Shown here piece after piece: positions 6,291 to 14,771 of a stretch of DNA of 35,924 nt (position 1 is its first letter; each line of letters begins with the position of its first letter). Made by a program: the position numbers and the translations under genes. Source of the stretch: Candidatus Protoclostridium gallicola. GTDB lineage: Bacteria > Bacillota > Clostridia > Christensenellales > Pumilibacteraceae. The notes under the pieces are model-generated. The model was not told the DNA's origin and ran no database searches. It was given only the letters and a program-made list of their open reading frames with translations. The stretch lies in assembly GCA_904387375.1 (NCBI GenBank), contig CAJFLE010000014.1, forward strand, positions 1 through 35,924, written 5' to 3'.

Positions 6291-6369
6291 AAATTCGTGC
6301 CCGATTTACGTAAATCCGTGCCATTGCTGTTATTACGGTATTGACGGATTGACCGTAATGATATATAAT
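6291..6369 (+). promoter_or_regulatory. Promoter of the two-component operon with paired LytTR-type direct repeats
   Basis: Two 11-bp direct repeats, AAATTCGTGCC (6291-6301) and AAATCCGTGCC (6312-6322), start 21 bp apart, two helical turns, as LytTR regulators require. They precede -35 TTGACG (6341-6346), a 17-bp spacer and -10 TATAAT (6364-6369). The same pair occurs before the GH3 gene. This implies autoregulation by the response regulator. Confidence 0.8.
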
Positions 6370-6406
6370 CAAAACGTGAAATAATATATACGGAAGGTGA
6401 AGGCCG

Positions 6407-7117
6407 ATGATAAACGCCGCATTGGTGGAAGACGACGCCGCGTGGAGCGCGACGGTCAGGGAATACGTGAAGAAATTTTCGGCGGAAAGCGGAACGGCCG
6501 TGAAGCTGACTTGCTTCGGCGACGCGGAAACTTTCCTTACCGCGTGCGCGGACTTCGATCTCGTGCTCATGGACATAGAGCTGCCCGGCATGAACGGAAT
6601 GGACGCGGCAAAGAAACTGCGCGAGGCCGGAAGCGGAGCCGCGCTGCTTTTCGTGACCAACATGGCGCAGTTCGCGCTTAACGGCTACGAAGTCGACGCC
6701 GTGGATTTCATCGTCAAACCGGTGCCGTACTTCGTGTTCTCCGTCAAGTTCCGCAGGGCGGCGGAACGCGCCGCGGCGCGCAAGTACACCGTGCTGCGCG
6801 TCAAAACGGACGCAGGCACCGTGAATCTCCGTTCGTCCGACATAAAATACGTGGAGATAATCAAGCACTATACCGTATACCATACGACGGACGGGGATTA
6901 CAGGGCGCGCGGTGCGCTCAAAGACGTCGAGCCCGCGCTCGCCGGCTACGATTTCGTGCGCTGCAACAACTGCTATCTCGTAAATCTGAAATACGTCAAG
7001 GGCGTGCGCGGATATACGGTAAACGTGGGCGGCGACGAGCTGCTGATCAGCCACCCGAAACGGCGCGGCTTCGTGCGGGCGCTCAACGATTATCTGGGGA
7101 CGGGGAACGATGTTTGA
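6407..7117 (+). CDS. LytTR-family response regulator
   Basis: 236 residues. Residues 1-120 are a receiver domain: acidic pair E8-D9-D10, phosphoacceptor D56 in LVLMDIELPGMNG, the Thr/Ser in LFVTN and K104 in FIVKP. Residues about 125-235 are a LytTR DNA-binding domain (VKTDAGTVNLRSSDIKYVEIIKHYTVYHTTDG, ending in the ISHPKRR strand-loop). It is the AgrA/VirR type of regulator, a transcription activator of 21-bp spaced direct repeats. AAGG and GAAGG precede the ATG. The kinase start overlaps its stop by 8 bp. The matching repeats before this gene and before the GH3 gene give a likely regulon. Confidence 0.95.
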   Translation: MINAALVEDDAAWSATVREYVKKFSAESGTAVKLTCFGDAETFLTACADFDLVLMDIELPGMNGMDAAKKLREAGSGAALLFVTNMAQFALNGYEVDAVDFIVKPVPYFVFSVKFRRAAERAAARKYTVLRVKTDAGTVNLRSSDIKYVEIIKHYTVYHTTDGDYRARGALKDVEPALAGYDFVRCNNCYLVNLKYVKGVRGYTVNVGGDELLISHPKRRGFVRALNDYLGTGNDV

Positions 7118-8456
7118 GCCTTCCGTCTTGTTCTGGTACAAGCCCGTATTCATGGCGGAGCTGCTGATCGCGGAATGGATGTACTCGTTCTGTCTGAAAA
7201 AGCGCCCGCGCTGGCCGCTCCGCGCCCTTGTTTCCGCCGCGGTGTGTTTCGGCATCGCCTTTCTGTTTCCGGTGCCGTGGCTGAACGCGATTTACAGCTC
7301 GCTGATGTTCATAGTAATGACGGCCGTCACCGTACTGATGATGAAATACTGCTACGACGAGCCGTGGATAAACATACTGTTCTGCGCGCTGGCGTCGTAT
7401 ATAACGCGGCACATAGCGTATTCGATGTACGATCTCGTCATCATGCTGCTCGGCATGAGCGACGGACTCATTCTCGGAATATACGGCGGCGATACGTCCT
7501 TCCGGTTCAACGTGTTCACCGCCGTCATATACGTCAACTGCTATTTCCTGACGTACTGGCTGCTGCTCATATTGCTTGGCTCCCGTCTGCGCGGCCGCGA
7601 CGAGCTGGTGCTGAAAAACCTGTCATTCCTCGTGCTCGCGGCGTTCATCGTGGCGGTGGACATAGTGCTCAACGCCTTCGTCGTGTATTACAGCTACGAC
7701 TCGTTCGACCGCACGTATCTCTCGTTTATGTATATATACAACATTTTCTGCAGTCTGCTCGCATTCATCATACAGTTCGGCATGGTGAGCCGCAAGGCGT
7801 TGCAGACCAAGCTCGACGTTATAAGCCGTATGTGGAGCAAGGACAGGGAGCAGTACCGCATCGCCAAAGAAAACGCGGACAGAATAAACATGCTGTGCCA
7901 CGACCTGAAATACCGCCTGCGCAATATAGACGCGGGTACGGACAGGGAGGAGATAGACAGGATGAAAGAAGTCATTGCCGCATACGACACAGGAATAAAG
8001 ACGGGCAACGACGCGCTCGACGTTATCCTCAACGAAAAGAGCATGCTGTGCCGCAGCGAAAACATCCGCTTCACGTGCATGGCCGACGGTTGCGCGCTGT
8101 CGTTCATGTCCGCGCCCGACATATATTCGCTGTTCGGCAACGCCGTGGACAACGCAATAGAGGCCTCGCGCAAGGTTGCGGATACCGACAAGCGGATTAT
8201 AGGCATAGTGGCGCGGCGCAGCGGCGACATGCTGTCCGTCAACGTCTACAATTATTTCGAAGGCGAGCTGAAATTCCGCGGCGGACTGCCCGTGACCACC
8301 AAGAGCGACGCTTTCGCCCACGGCTACGGCGTCCGCAGCATCGCCATGATAACCGAAAAATACGGCGGCGATATGTCCGTCGTCGCCCGGGACGGCATAT
8401 TCAATCTCAACATGCTTTTCCGCACCGGGGCGCAAGACCGTGCCGGAAACGCATAA
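7110..8456 (+). CDS. GHKL-type sensor histidine kinase (AgrC-like)
   Basis: 448 residues. The N-terminal half has about six to seven hydrophobic membrane segments, with no extracellular domain. A cytoplasmic coiled segment follows, then the phosphoacceptor region INMLCHDLKYRLRN, in which the His sits as in AgrC-type kinases. The C-terminal HATPase_c_5 (GHKL) domain shows the N box GNAVDNAIEA and a glycine box HGYGVRSI. The signal is unknown; AgrC-like kinases often sense peptides, but no peptide gene is visible here. The gene overlaps the response regulator by 8 bp. Its last codons overlap the direct repeats that precede the GH3 gene. Confidence 0.93.
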   Translation: MFEPSVLFWYKPVFMAELLIAEWMYSFCLKKRPRWPLRALVSAAVCFGIAFLFPVPWLNAIYSSLMFIVMTAVTVLMMKYCYDEPWINILFCALASYITRHIAYSMYDLVIMLLGMSDGLILGIYGGDTSFRFNVFTAVIYVNCYFLTYWLLLILLGSRLRGRDELVLKNLSFLVLAAFIVAVDIVLNAFVVYYSYDSFDRTYLSFMYIYNIFCSLLAFIIQFGMVSRKALQTKLDVISRMWSKDREQYRIAKENADRINMLCHDLKYRLRNIDAGTDREEIDRMKEVIAAYDTGIKTGNDALDVILNEKSMLCRSENIRFTCMADGCALSFMSAPDIYSLFGNAVDNAIEASRKVADTDKRIIGIVARRSGDMLSVNVYNYFEGELKFRGGLPVTTKSDAFAHGYGVRSIAMITEKYGGDMSVVARDGIFNLNMLFRTGAQDRAGNA

Positions 8457-8501
8457 GTCCGTGCCACCCCTATTGACGCGGCACAATCTCTCTGTTATAC
8501 T
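8434..8501 (+). promoter_or_regulatory. GH3 promoter with the second pair of LytTR-type repeats
   Basis: Repeats AAGACCGTGCC (8434-8444) and AAGTCCGTGCC (8455-8465) start 21 bp apart and resemble those at 6291-6322. The promoter follows: TTGACG (8473-8478), 17-bp spacer, TATACT (8496-8501). The gap from repeat to -35 is 7 bp here and 18 bp at the other site, a difference of one helical turn. The first repeat lies within the kinase coding sequence. Confidence 0.8.
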
Positions 8502-8553
8502 TCGGCCGTAACCGGACGGGAGCGTCCGGAAGAAGTAAAAGGAGAGAAAGGAA

Positions 8554-11547
8554 ATGGCAAAAATGTCTAATTTCAAATTCAGGGTGATAGTTATTCCCAT
8601 AATAGCGTTCCTTGCCGTCGCGGTGCTCATCGCGACCATACTCGCGAACGTGTACCCTGCCACGCTGGACTGGTACCTCGGCCGCGGCGAAAAGCACATC
8701 GTGACCATATCGGGCGTGAGCGCGGAGGACACCGAATACTATGAAAACAAGTACGACGGCGATTCTTACGCGGCGCTGCTCGCGTCCGCGGAGATGTCCG
8801 GCCGCGTGGGCGATGAAGGCGAGGTGCTGCTCAAAAACATAAGCAACACGCTGCCGCTCGCAAAGGGCGACAAGGTCACGCCGTTCGGATACGGATACGT
8901 CAATCCGACTTACGGCGGTACGGGCTCGGGCAAAGTGGACGCGTCCAAGGACTACGTGGTGACTGCCGAGGAGGCGCTGAACGAGTATTTTACGGTCAAC
9001 AAAACCGCCGAGGACAAACTGAAAGCGGCGCAGGTCATGAAGCTTTCCGGGCCGACCGTGCAAGGTCAGGACGTCGAAGGGTATCGCGGCGCCGATCAGC
9101 GCATTCATTATTTCCCGGCGTCGACATACTCCGGCCTGGAAGAATCGTGCGCGGGCACCGTCGGTCTGGTTTTCATCAGCCGTAACGGAGGCGAGGGCAA
9201 CGATATGTTCCGCGACGTGGCGAACGGCTACGACGACGGCACGCGACACTACCTTCAGCTGAGCGAAGAAGAAAAGCTGACGCTCGATTTTTCGAAGGCG
9301 CACTGCTCGAAAACCGTAGTGATCATAAACTCGCCCACGCCCATGGAACTGACCGGACTGCGCGATGACGACGGTATCGGCGCCGTGCTGTGGATAGGCA
9401 GCGCCGGCGCGCGCGGCATGGATTCGATGGGACGCATTCTGTCCGGCGCGGTCAACCCTTCGGGCAAGACGGTGGATATATGGACGGCGGATTTCGCGTC
9501 CGATCCCACGTTCGTGAATTACGGCGCGTCCGACTCGTACTATACCAATCTCGACACCGCCGGCAAGCCCACCAACTACGTGAACAACTTCATCGAATAC
9601 GAAGAGGGCATATACATTGGCTACCGCTATTACGAAACGCGCGCCGCCGAGGATAATACCTTCTCCGTGTTCGGCGAAAAGAAGGATTACGACGACGCCG
9701 TCGTGTATCCGTTCGGCTACGGTCTCAATTACGGCGACGCCGAAGTGACGCAGACGCTGGACGAAGTGACCTATTCGGGCGGAGAAATAACGATAAAGGG
9801 CACGGTTTCCAACGATTCGGATTACGACGTAAAGGAGGTCGTGCAGATATATTACGGCGCGCCGTATAAGCCGGCGAGCGGAATAGAAAAATCCGCAAAG
9901 ACCCTCGTCGCGTTCGAAAAGATCGAGGTGAAGGCGGGCGAGGACGAGCCGTTTACCATCGTCGTCGACGAAGAGGAACTCGCGTCCTACGATTACAAGG
10001 GCTACTATACCGACGGCGCCGGTTCGTATGTGCTCGAAAGCGGCGAATACGGGATATATCTCGGCAAGGACTCCCACGACTCGTGGGGCAGCGAAAAGAT
10101 CGACGTGCGCCAGACTCTGGCATACGCCGACGAGGCTTCCGGGGGAGCGCGGGCGGTCGGCAAGCGTGACTGCGACTACGAAGCGGCGCAGAACCTGTTC
10201 GACGAGTCCAACGATTACGCCGAAAGCGGCATGATGACCGTGATGTCCCGCGCGGATTTCGACGGCACCGCTCCGACGGCGCCCGCGCCCAAAGCGGCCA
10301 CCGAATCTATAATCGCGGGCGTGAGCGGCTACGACGTTGAAACCGACCCGATTTCGGGCGATAACGAAAACAGCCTGCTTTATAAGTCGGAGGATCCCGT
10401 CAGCGGCGCGAAGAACGGCACCGTGCTCAGCTCCCTGCGCGGACTGGCATACGACGACCCTATGTGGGACGATCTGCTCGACAACATAGACTATACCAGC
10501 GACGAGCTCGACGATCTGCTGTCGTACGGCGCTTACCGCACCGGCGGGCTCAGCCAGATCGAAAAGACGGTAACCGCCGACCGCGACGGCCCCGTCGGGC
10601 TGACGGCAGGCGGCTCCAATGCGCTCGTGGCGTCCACGTGGATGAGCACTCCCATCGTCGCCGCGACGTGGAACGTCGACCTCGCCTACGAAATGGGCGC
10701 GTGCATAGGTCAGGAGGCCATGAATCACGACGTGCACGGCTGGTACGCTCCCGGCGTCAACCTGCACCGCAGCCCCTTCGGCGGCCGCAACTTCGAATAC
10801 TTCTCCGAGGATCCGCTTATCTCCGGCAAAATGGGCGCGGGCGTGATATCCGGCGCGCAGCAGAACGGCCTGTACACTTACGTCAAACACTTCGCGCTCA
10901 ACGAGCAGGAAACCAACCGCATAACCAGCGCGACGTGGGTGGACGAGCAGACCATGCGCGAAATTTATTTCAAGGCTTTCGAAATCTGCGTCAAGGATTC
11001 CGAATACGAGCTCACTTATTACGACGGCGGCAGCGGCGAAAAGAAAACGGTTACCCGCAACGCGTGCACCGCGCTTATGACGGCGATGAACAGCATCGGT
11101 TCGGAGTTCTGCGGCAACAGTTATGCGCTGCTTACCGAGCTGCTGCGCGAGGAATGGGGCTTCCGCGGCATGGTCGTGACTGACATGACGCTGCCCAACG
11201 AGTACAAGTCGCTGGAAGAAGGCTACCGCGTAGGCAACGACGTGTGGATGTATCTGATGAAAACGAACATGGATTTCGCCACTCCGACGGCGAAATGGGC
11301 GGCGCGGAACGCCGTGCACAACATCTGCTACGCCGTCGTCAACAGCGGCACATACAACCACGTTGCGCCCGGCGCATATATCTATTACGACATTTCGCCC
11401 TGGGCGGTGTGGCTCATAGTCGCGAACGTGGTGATATGGCTCGCCGTCGCGGGCGCGCTCGTATGGATCGCGCTGCGCACGATGGACGAGAAAAAACATC
11501 CCGAAAAATATGCAAAGAAAAATAAGGGCGACGTAAGCGAACCGTAA
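8554..11547 (+). CDS. Membrane-anchored GH3 beta-glucosidase-like enzyme with inverted domain order
   Basis: 997 residues. An N-terminal membrane segment (about 10-32) is followed by the GH3 C-terminal alpha/beta domain (GEVLLKNISNTLPL, then FGYGYVNPTYGGTGSG), a fibronectin-III-like domain (about 385-510, from VVYPFGYGLNYG), and only then the TIM-barrel domain that is normally N-terminal. The barrel shows DRDGPVGL, GVNLHRSPFGGRNFEYFSEDP, K778-H779 in VKHFALNEQE and the nucleophile D877 in RGMVVTDM. A second membrane segment (about 952-975) and a basic tail close the protein, so both ends are anchored and the enzyme faces outside. Reversed GH3 order is known from Ruminococcus albus and Butyrivibrio beta-glucosidases. 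AGGAG precedes the ATG. LytTR repeats suggest control by the upstream two-component system. The sugar substrate cannot be told from sequence. Confidence 0.92.
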   Translation: MAKMSNFKFRVIVIPIIAFLAVAVLIATILANVYPATLDWYLGRGEKHIVTISGVSAEDTEYYENKYDGDSYAALLASAEMSGRVGDEGEVLLKNISNTLPLAKGDKVTPFGYGYVNPTYGGTGSGKVDASKDYVVTAEEALNEYFTVNKTAEDKLKAAQVMKLSGPTVQGQDVEGYRGADQRIHYFPASTYSGLEESCAGTVGLVFISRNGGEGNDMFRDVANGYDDGTRHYLQLSEEEKLTLDFSKAHCSKTVVIINSPTPMELTGLRDDDGIGAVLWIGSAGARGMDSMGRILSGAVNPSGKTVDIWTADFASDPTFVNYGASDSYYTNLDTAGKPTNYVNNFIEYEEGIYIGYRYYETRAAEDNTFSVFGEKKDYDDAVVYPFGYGLNYGDAEVTQTLDEVTYSGGEITIKGTVSNDSDYDVKEVVQIYYGAPYKPASGIEKSAKTLVAFEKIEVKAGEDEPFTIVVDEEELASYDYKGYYTDGAGSYVLESGEYGIYLGKDSHDSWGSEKIDVRQTLAYADEASGGARAVGKRDCDYEAAQNLFDESNDYAESGMMTVMSRADFDGTAPTAPAPKAATESIIAGVSGYDVETDPISGDNENSLLYKSEDPVSGAKNGTVLSSLRGLAYDDPMWDDLLDNIDYTSDELDDLLSYGAYRTGGLSQIEKTVTADRDGPVGLTAGGSNALVASTWMSTPIVAATWNVDLAYEMGACIGQEAMNHDVHGWYAPGVNLHRSPFGGRNFEYFSEDPLISGKMGAGVISGAQQNGLYTYVKHFALNEQETNRITSATWVDEQTMREIYFKAFEICVKDSEYELTYYDGGSGEKKTVTRNACTALMTAMNSIGSEFCGNSYALLTELLREEWGFRGMVVTDMTLPNEYKSLEEGYRVGNDVWMYLMKTNMDFATPTAKWAARNAVHNICYAVVNSGTYNHVAPGAYIYYDISPWAVWLIVANVVIWLAVAGALVWIALRTMDEKKHPEKYAKKNKGDVSEP

Positions 11548-11554
11548 ACGCCGT

Positions 11555-11595
11555 GACAAAAGGCTTTCCGCACGGAAAGCCTTTTGTCTTTTTTT
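11555..11595 (+). terminator. Terminator of the GH3 gene
   Basis: Perfect 15-bp stem (11555-11569 with 11574-11588), loop GCAC, followed by a run of T. Confidence 0.92.
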
Positions 11596-11605
11596 CGTTT
11601 CGGTA

Positions 11606-11634
11606 TTGACAAGACCGGAATTATATGAGATAAT
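11606..11634 (+). promoter_or_regulatory. Promoter of the 11665 gene with a palindromic -10 region
   Basis: TTGACA (11606-11611), 17-bp spacer, GATAAT (11629-11634) within the palindrome GATAATTATC. The segment CGGTATTGACAA and the block TATGAGATAATTATC recur in the promoter at 12201. Confidence 0.75.
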
Positions 11635-11664
11635 TATCCTGACAATGAGTAGAGGAGGTGCGGA

Positions 11665-12174
11665 ATGCTGAAAAAGCTGGCGGCGTTTGCGGGCGCGTTT
11701 ACAGGCGGCGTTACGGGCGGAGTACTCGCCATGGCAATGTATTGCTTCTTTTTTTCCGGCGGCGCACGGAATGCGGATGCGTATTGGGTCGTGAACTATA
11801 TTTCGGCTGCGCTTTCGACGGTGTGCGCGATCATATCCGTCAAACTCGGTTCTTATCTGTACGTGAAGTTCGGCGGCATACCGGATAAGTCCATGCTGAT
11901 CGTAACCGGCGCCGTCACCGTCGTATGCATGGTGCTGTCGCTGTTTCTGCTCTATTTCTTTATGCTTTGCATTCTGTTTCTGCCGTCGGAGCGGAACGTA
12001 TTGTCTGTATCCGAAATCCTGGGTCATGCATTCGGCGGTTTCTTTACGGATATAATGTCTTTCGGTTTGTTTATGATATATTTCGGTTTCACGCTCGTGT
12101 TTACGGCGGTCGGCATACTGATGAAAATATTCGGAAAGAAAAACGCGGAAGAGAAGAAAGACGCGGATATTTGA
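11665..12174 (+). CDS. Membrane protein, paralogue of the 12262 product, unknown function
   Basis: 169 residues with four hydrophobic segments and a lysine-rich end. The segment around LYVKFGGIPDKSMLI, followed by TGAVTVVCMVLSLF, matches the next protein (LYRKFGGKPNKLMLI, AVTVVCMALAIF). The two are therefore duplicates over their membrane parts. This copy lacks the cytosolic N-terminal half. GAGGAGG precedes the ATG. I recognise no family with assigned function. It has the same kind of promoter as its paralogue, which suggests shared control. Confidence 0.8.
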   Translation: MLKKLAAFAGAFTGGVTGGVLAMAMYCFFFSGGARNADAYWVVNYISAALSTVCAIISVKLGSYLYVKFGGIPDKSMLIVTGAVTVVCMVLSLFLLYFFMLCILFLPSERNVLSVSEILGHAFGGFFTDIMSFGLFMIYFGFTLVFTAVGILMKIFGKKNAEEKKDADI

Positions 12175-12200
12175 GCCGCAAAAGATTTTGGATTCCGGTA

Positions 12201-12229
12201 TTGACAAAACGTGGATTTTATGAGATAAT
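12201..12229 (+). promoter_or_regulatory. Promoter of the 12262 gene, near copy of the 11606 promoter
   Basis: TTGACA (12201-12206), 17-bp spacer, GATAAT (12224-12229), again within GATAATTATC. AGGAGG precedes the start codon. Confidence 0.75.
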
Positions 12230-12261
12230 TATCATAAAATATATGACATAAGGAGGTCTGG

Positions 12262-13191
12262 ATGAACGGAAAACTGGCGGCATTCTTCACCGGTATAGGC
12301 ATGACCGTGCAGAAGAACGATGCATACGGCGAGTATCGCGGCTACGAGATGAGCGCGAAAGCGGTGCTCGCGACGAGTGCAACCGATCCGAGTCTGGTCA
12401 TGCATGTGGCATTTTACGCCGACGGCGAAAAGAAGCGCATGATTTTCGAAACGCTCAAAAGCGCCCGCCTGAAATTTTTCAGGCATGAGCTCACGCCGTA
12501 CGGCATATTTCTCGGGCTGAACGACTGGACGGCGGGCAGGCTGGCGGGACGGATGCAGGAAATACTCGATACCGTCGTGGACGCCGTGGCCGCCGCGGGC
12601 GGACTGGGCAGAGGATACTGCCCGTACTGCGGCAAGCCGCTCGACGGCGCTCACGAAACCAGGGAAGTGGACGGATTCCGCATAACGCTGGACAGCGCCT
12701 GCGTCGCCGACATAAGCGCGGTCATAGAGGCGGAGAACAGGGAGTTCGACGCGGCGCCTAACAACTGCCTGCGCGGATTTTTCGGCGCTCTCATCGGAGG
12801 CATCGTCGGCGGCGCCATCGCCGCGCTGCTGTATGCTATCGGATTTATATCCGCTCTGTCCGCGGTCGTGTCCGTGCTTCTCGGCGCGTTTCTGTACCGG
12901 AAGTTCGGCGGCAAACCGAATAAACTCATGCTGATTATAGTCGCCGCGGTGACGGTCGTCTGCATGGCTCTGGCAATATTCATCGTATATATAGTCGCAT
13001 CCGGTATGGCGGCGGACGAACTGGGTCTGGATATGGGTGCGTTCGAGGTATTCGCGTACTGTATGGAAGACGCAGAGTTCCGCGGTCTGTTTATTCTCGA
13101 CCTCGTACTCGTGCTGGTGTTCGCCGTTGTGGGACTCGTGCTGGAAATCATTACCCTGTGGGGACAGATACGGCGCAAAAAGAAATTCTGA
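12262..13191 (+). CDS. Membrane protein with cytosolic domain and zinc-ribbon motif, unknown function
   Basis: 309 residues. Residues 1 to about 110 are a soluble alpha/beta domain. A short zinc-ribbon-like CPYCGKPL lies at about 117-124, with a later Cys in LDSACVAD that might complete the site. From about residue 170 four membrane segments follow, homologous to the 11665 protein (GALIGGIVGG, FLYRKFGGKPNK, AVTVVCMALAIF). The C terminus is basic. AGGAGG precedes the ATG. I do not recognise the family. The order duplicated promoter plus duplicated membrane part suggests a tandem duplication followed by loss or gain of the soluble half. Confidence 0.82.
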   Translation: MNGKLAAFFTGIGMTVQKNDAYGEYRGYEMSAKAVLATSATDPSLVMHVAFYADGEKKRMIFETLKSARLKFFRHELTPYGIFLGLNDWTAGRLAGRMQEILDTVVDAVAAAGGLGRGYCPYCGKPLDGAHETREVDGFRITLDSACVADISAVIEAENREFDAAPNNCLRGFFGALIGGIVGGAIAALLYAIGFISALSAVVSVLLGAFLYRKFGGKPNKLMLIIVAAVTVVCMALAIFIVYIVASGMAADELGLDMGAFEVFAYCMEDAEFRGLFILDLVLVLVFAVVGLVLEIITLWGQIRRKKKF

Positions 13192-13201
13192 AACGCGAAA
13201 G

Positions 13202-13236
13202 CGGACGTATGTTCATATTAGCATACGTCCGTTTTT
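13202..13236. terminator. Shared terminator between convergent genes
   Basis: 10-bp stem CGGACGTATG/CATACGTCCG with a run of T on the plus strand. It lies between the 12262 gene and the MATE gene, which run toward each other. Confidence 0.85.
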
Positions 13237-13261
13237 CTTTGTAATATTAAGTATTGCCTGT

Positions 13262-14656
13262 TTATTCCTGCGGGGAAATTCCGTTTTCCGCCGCCAGTCT
13301 GGCTTCGCGCTTTTTCAGTATGCGCGGCAGCATGAAGAAGAACGTCGCCGCCGTTATAATGCCGGCGGTAAGGTCGGCGATGCCCTCGCTGTAAAAAACG
13401 CCTGCCACGCCGAACGCGTACGGCAGCGCGAAGCACAGCGGTATGAGCAGCATGAGTTTGCGCAGGCAGGCGAGGAATATGGAGATCTTCGCCTGTCCGA
13501 GGGCTATGAACACGTTTTGCAGCGTCATCTGCGCGAAAAACATTACCGTGCCCATCATAAAGAAGGGCGTGTATCTGACGACCAGTTCCATGACCGCGTC
13601 CGACGCGCTGAAAATATACCCGTACACCTGCGGCGCCGTCAGCGACAGCATCCACACGGAGGCGGAACCGCACAGCGCCGCGAGCGTTATTATCTTCACG
13701 GTGCTTTTTACGCGCGCGGAATTGCCGGCGCCGTAATTATAGCTGACGAGCGGCTGCACGCCCGAGCCCAGTCCGTTGAGCGGCAGGCACACCGTCTGCA
13801 CTGCGCTCAGCATAATGGTAAGCGCCGCGGTATAGTCGCTGTTGCCGCCCGACCACTGCGTGATGTTGATGTTGAATACGATCTGTATCGCGCTTTCGGT
13901 CACGCTCATTATGAACGGCGACAGTCCGAGGAAGAGTATGCGCGCCGCGGTTTTCGGATCCGGGACGAGATATGCGGGTACGAAACGGAAGGACGTGCGT
14001 TTGCCGAAGAAGAACGCGACCGCCCACGCCGCGCTCACGCCCTGGGATATGACGGTGGCGACGGCCGCGCCTTTCACTCCCATGCCGAACGCGTATATGA
14101 AAAGCGGGTCGAGCGCGATGTTCAGCGCCGCGCCTATTGCGACCGTGAGCATGGACGTCAGACTGCGCCCCTGCGCCGTGATGAAAGGGTTCAGCCCCAG
14201 CGACAGCATGACGAAAAGCGTGCCCGTGCCGTATACGAACAGATAGTCGCGGGCGTACGGATATGCCGATTCGGGCGCGCCGAACAGCGTCACCAGTCCT
14301 CCGCAGCAGCACAGTACGGCGACTGTCAGCGCCGCGCCGAAAAAGACCAGCAGCGTCACGCCGGTGCAGAACACGCGGCACGCTTCGCCGTCCTTCTTTT
14401 CGCCGAGGAATATGCTCGCGAGCGGCGCTCCGCCCATACCCACGAGATTGGCGAACGCGCTGACTATAAGCGTAATAGGGAAAACCACGCCCAGCCCCGC
14501 GAGCGCGTCGGTGCCGACGTCGGGCATACCGCCCACGTACATGCGGTCGACGAGATTGTACAGCAGATTGATGAGCTGCGCCGTCACCGCAGGCACGGTG
14601 AGCCTGACTATAAGGCGGCCTATCCGCCCGCTGCCGAGTCCGTTGTCCTTTTCCAT
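13262..14656 (-). CDS. MATE-family multidrug/sodium antiporter
   Basis: 464 residues from ATG 14656, the usual MATE length, with twelve hydrophobic segments in two related halves. Recognisable MATE segments include GRLIVRLTVPAVTAQLINLLYNLVDRMYVG near the start (long conserved TM1 region), VGMGGAPLASIFLG and, in the second half, GLGSGVQPLVSYNYGAGN. Such proteins export cationic drugs or metabolites in exchange for Na+ or H+. An ATG 7 codons upstream overlaps the -10 box and cannot be transcribed from this promoter. No Shine-Dalgarno sequence stands at a useful distance, so the mRNA appears to be leaderless. The gene diverges from the GNAT-DUF368 gene. Confidence 0.92.
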   Translation of the reverse strand: MEKDNGLGSGRIGRLIVRLTVPAVTAQLINLLYNLVDRMYVGGMPDVGTDALAGLGVVFPITLIVSAFANLVGMGGAPLASIFLGEKKDGEACRVFCTGVTLLVFFGAALTVAVLCCCGGLVTLFGAPESAYPYARDYLFVYGTGTLFVMLSLGLNPFITAQGRSLTSMLTVAIGAALNIALDPLFIYAFGMGVKGAAVATVISQGVSAAWAVAFFFGKRTSFRFVPAYLVPDPKTAARILFLGLSPFIMSVTESAIQIVFNINITQWSGGNSDYTAALTIMLSAVQTVCLPLNGLGSGVQPLVSYNYGAGNSARVKSTVKIITLAALCGSASVWMLSLTAPQVYGYIFSASDAVMELVVRYTPFFMMGTVMFFAQMTLQNVFIALGQAKISIFLACLRKLMLLIPLCFALPYAFGVAGVFYSEGIADLTAGIITAATFFFMLPRILKKREARLAAENGISPQE

Positions 14657-14665
14657 ACTCCGGGC

Positions 14666-14694
14666 ATTATAGCACACCCGGCCGCGGGTGTCAA
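14666..14694 (-). promoter_or_regulatory. MATE promoter, apparently leaderless
   Basis: Minus-strand TTGACA (14689-14694), 17-bp spacer, TATAAT (14666-14671), then 9 nt to the start codon. Confidence 0.82.
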
Positions 14695-14731
14695 AGAAAG
14701 CGCCGTACTTCCCGCAATATGCTCAAAACGG

Positions 14732-14760
14732 TGGACACGGGCGCGGAGGTGTGGTATTAT
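14732..14760 (+). promoter_or_regulatory. Promoter of the GNAT-DUF368 gene, apparently leaderless
   Basis: TGGACA (14732-14737), 17-bp spacer, TATTAT (14755-14760), then 11 nt to ATG 14772. It is back to back with the MATE promoter. Confidence 0.65.
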
Positions 14761-14771
14761 TTATATCGATT

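Noticed and set aside
8470..12207. A 1245-codon open frame on the minus strand opposite the GH3 gene
   Set aside because: It is the shadow of GC-rich coding sequence; it is rich in Arg and His, has no recognisable domain and runs over several real genes, promoters and a terminator.
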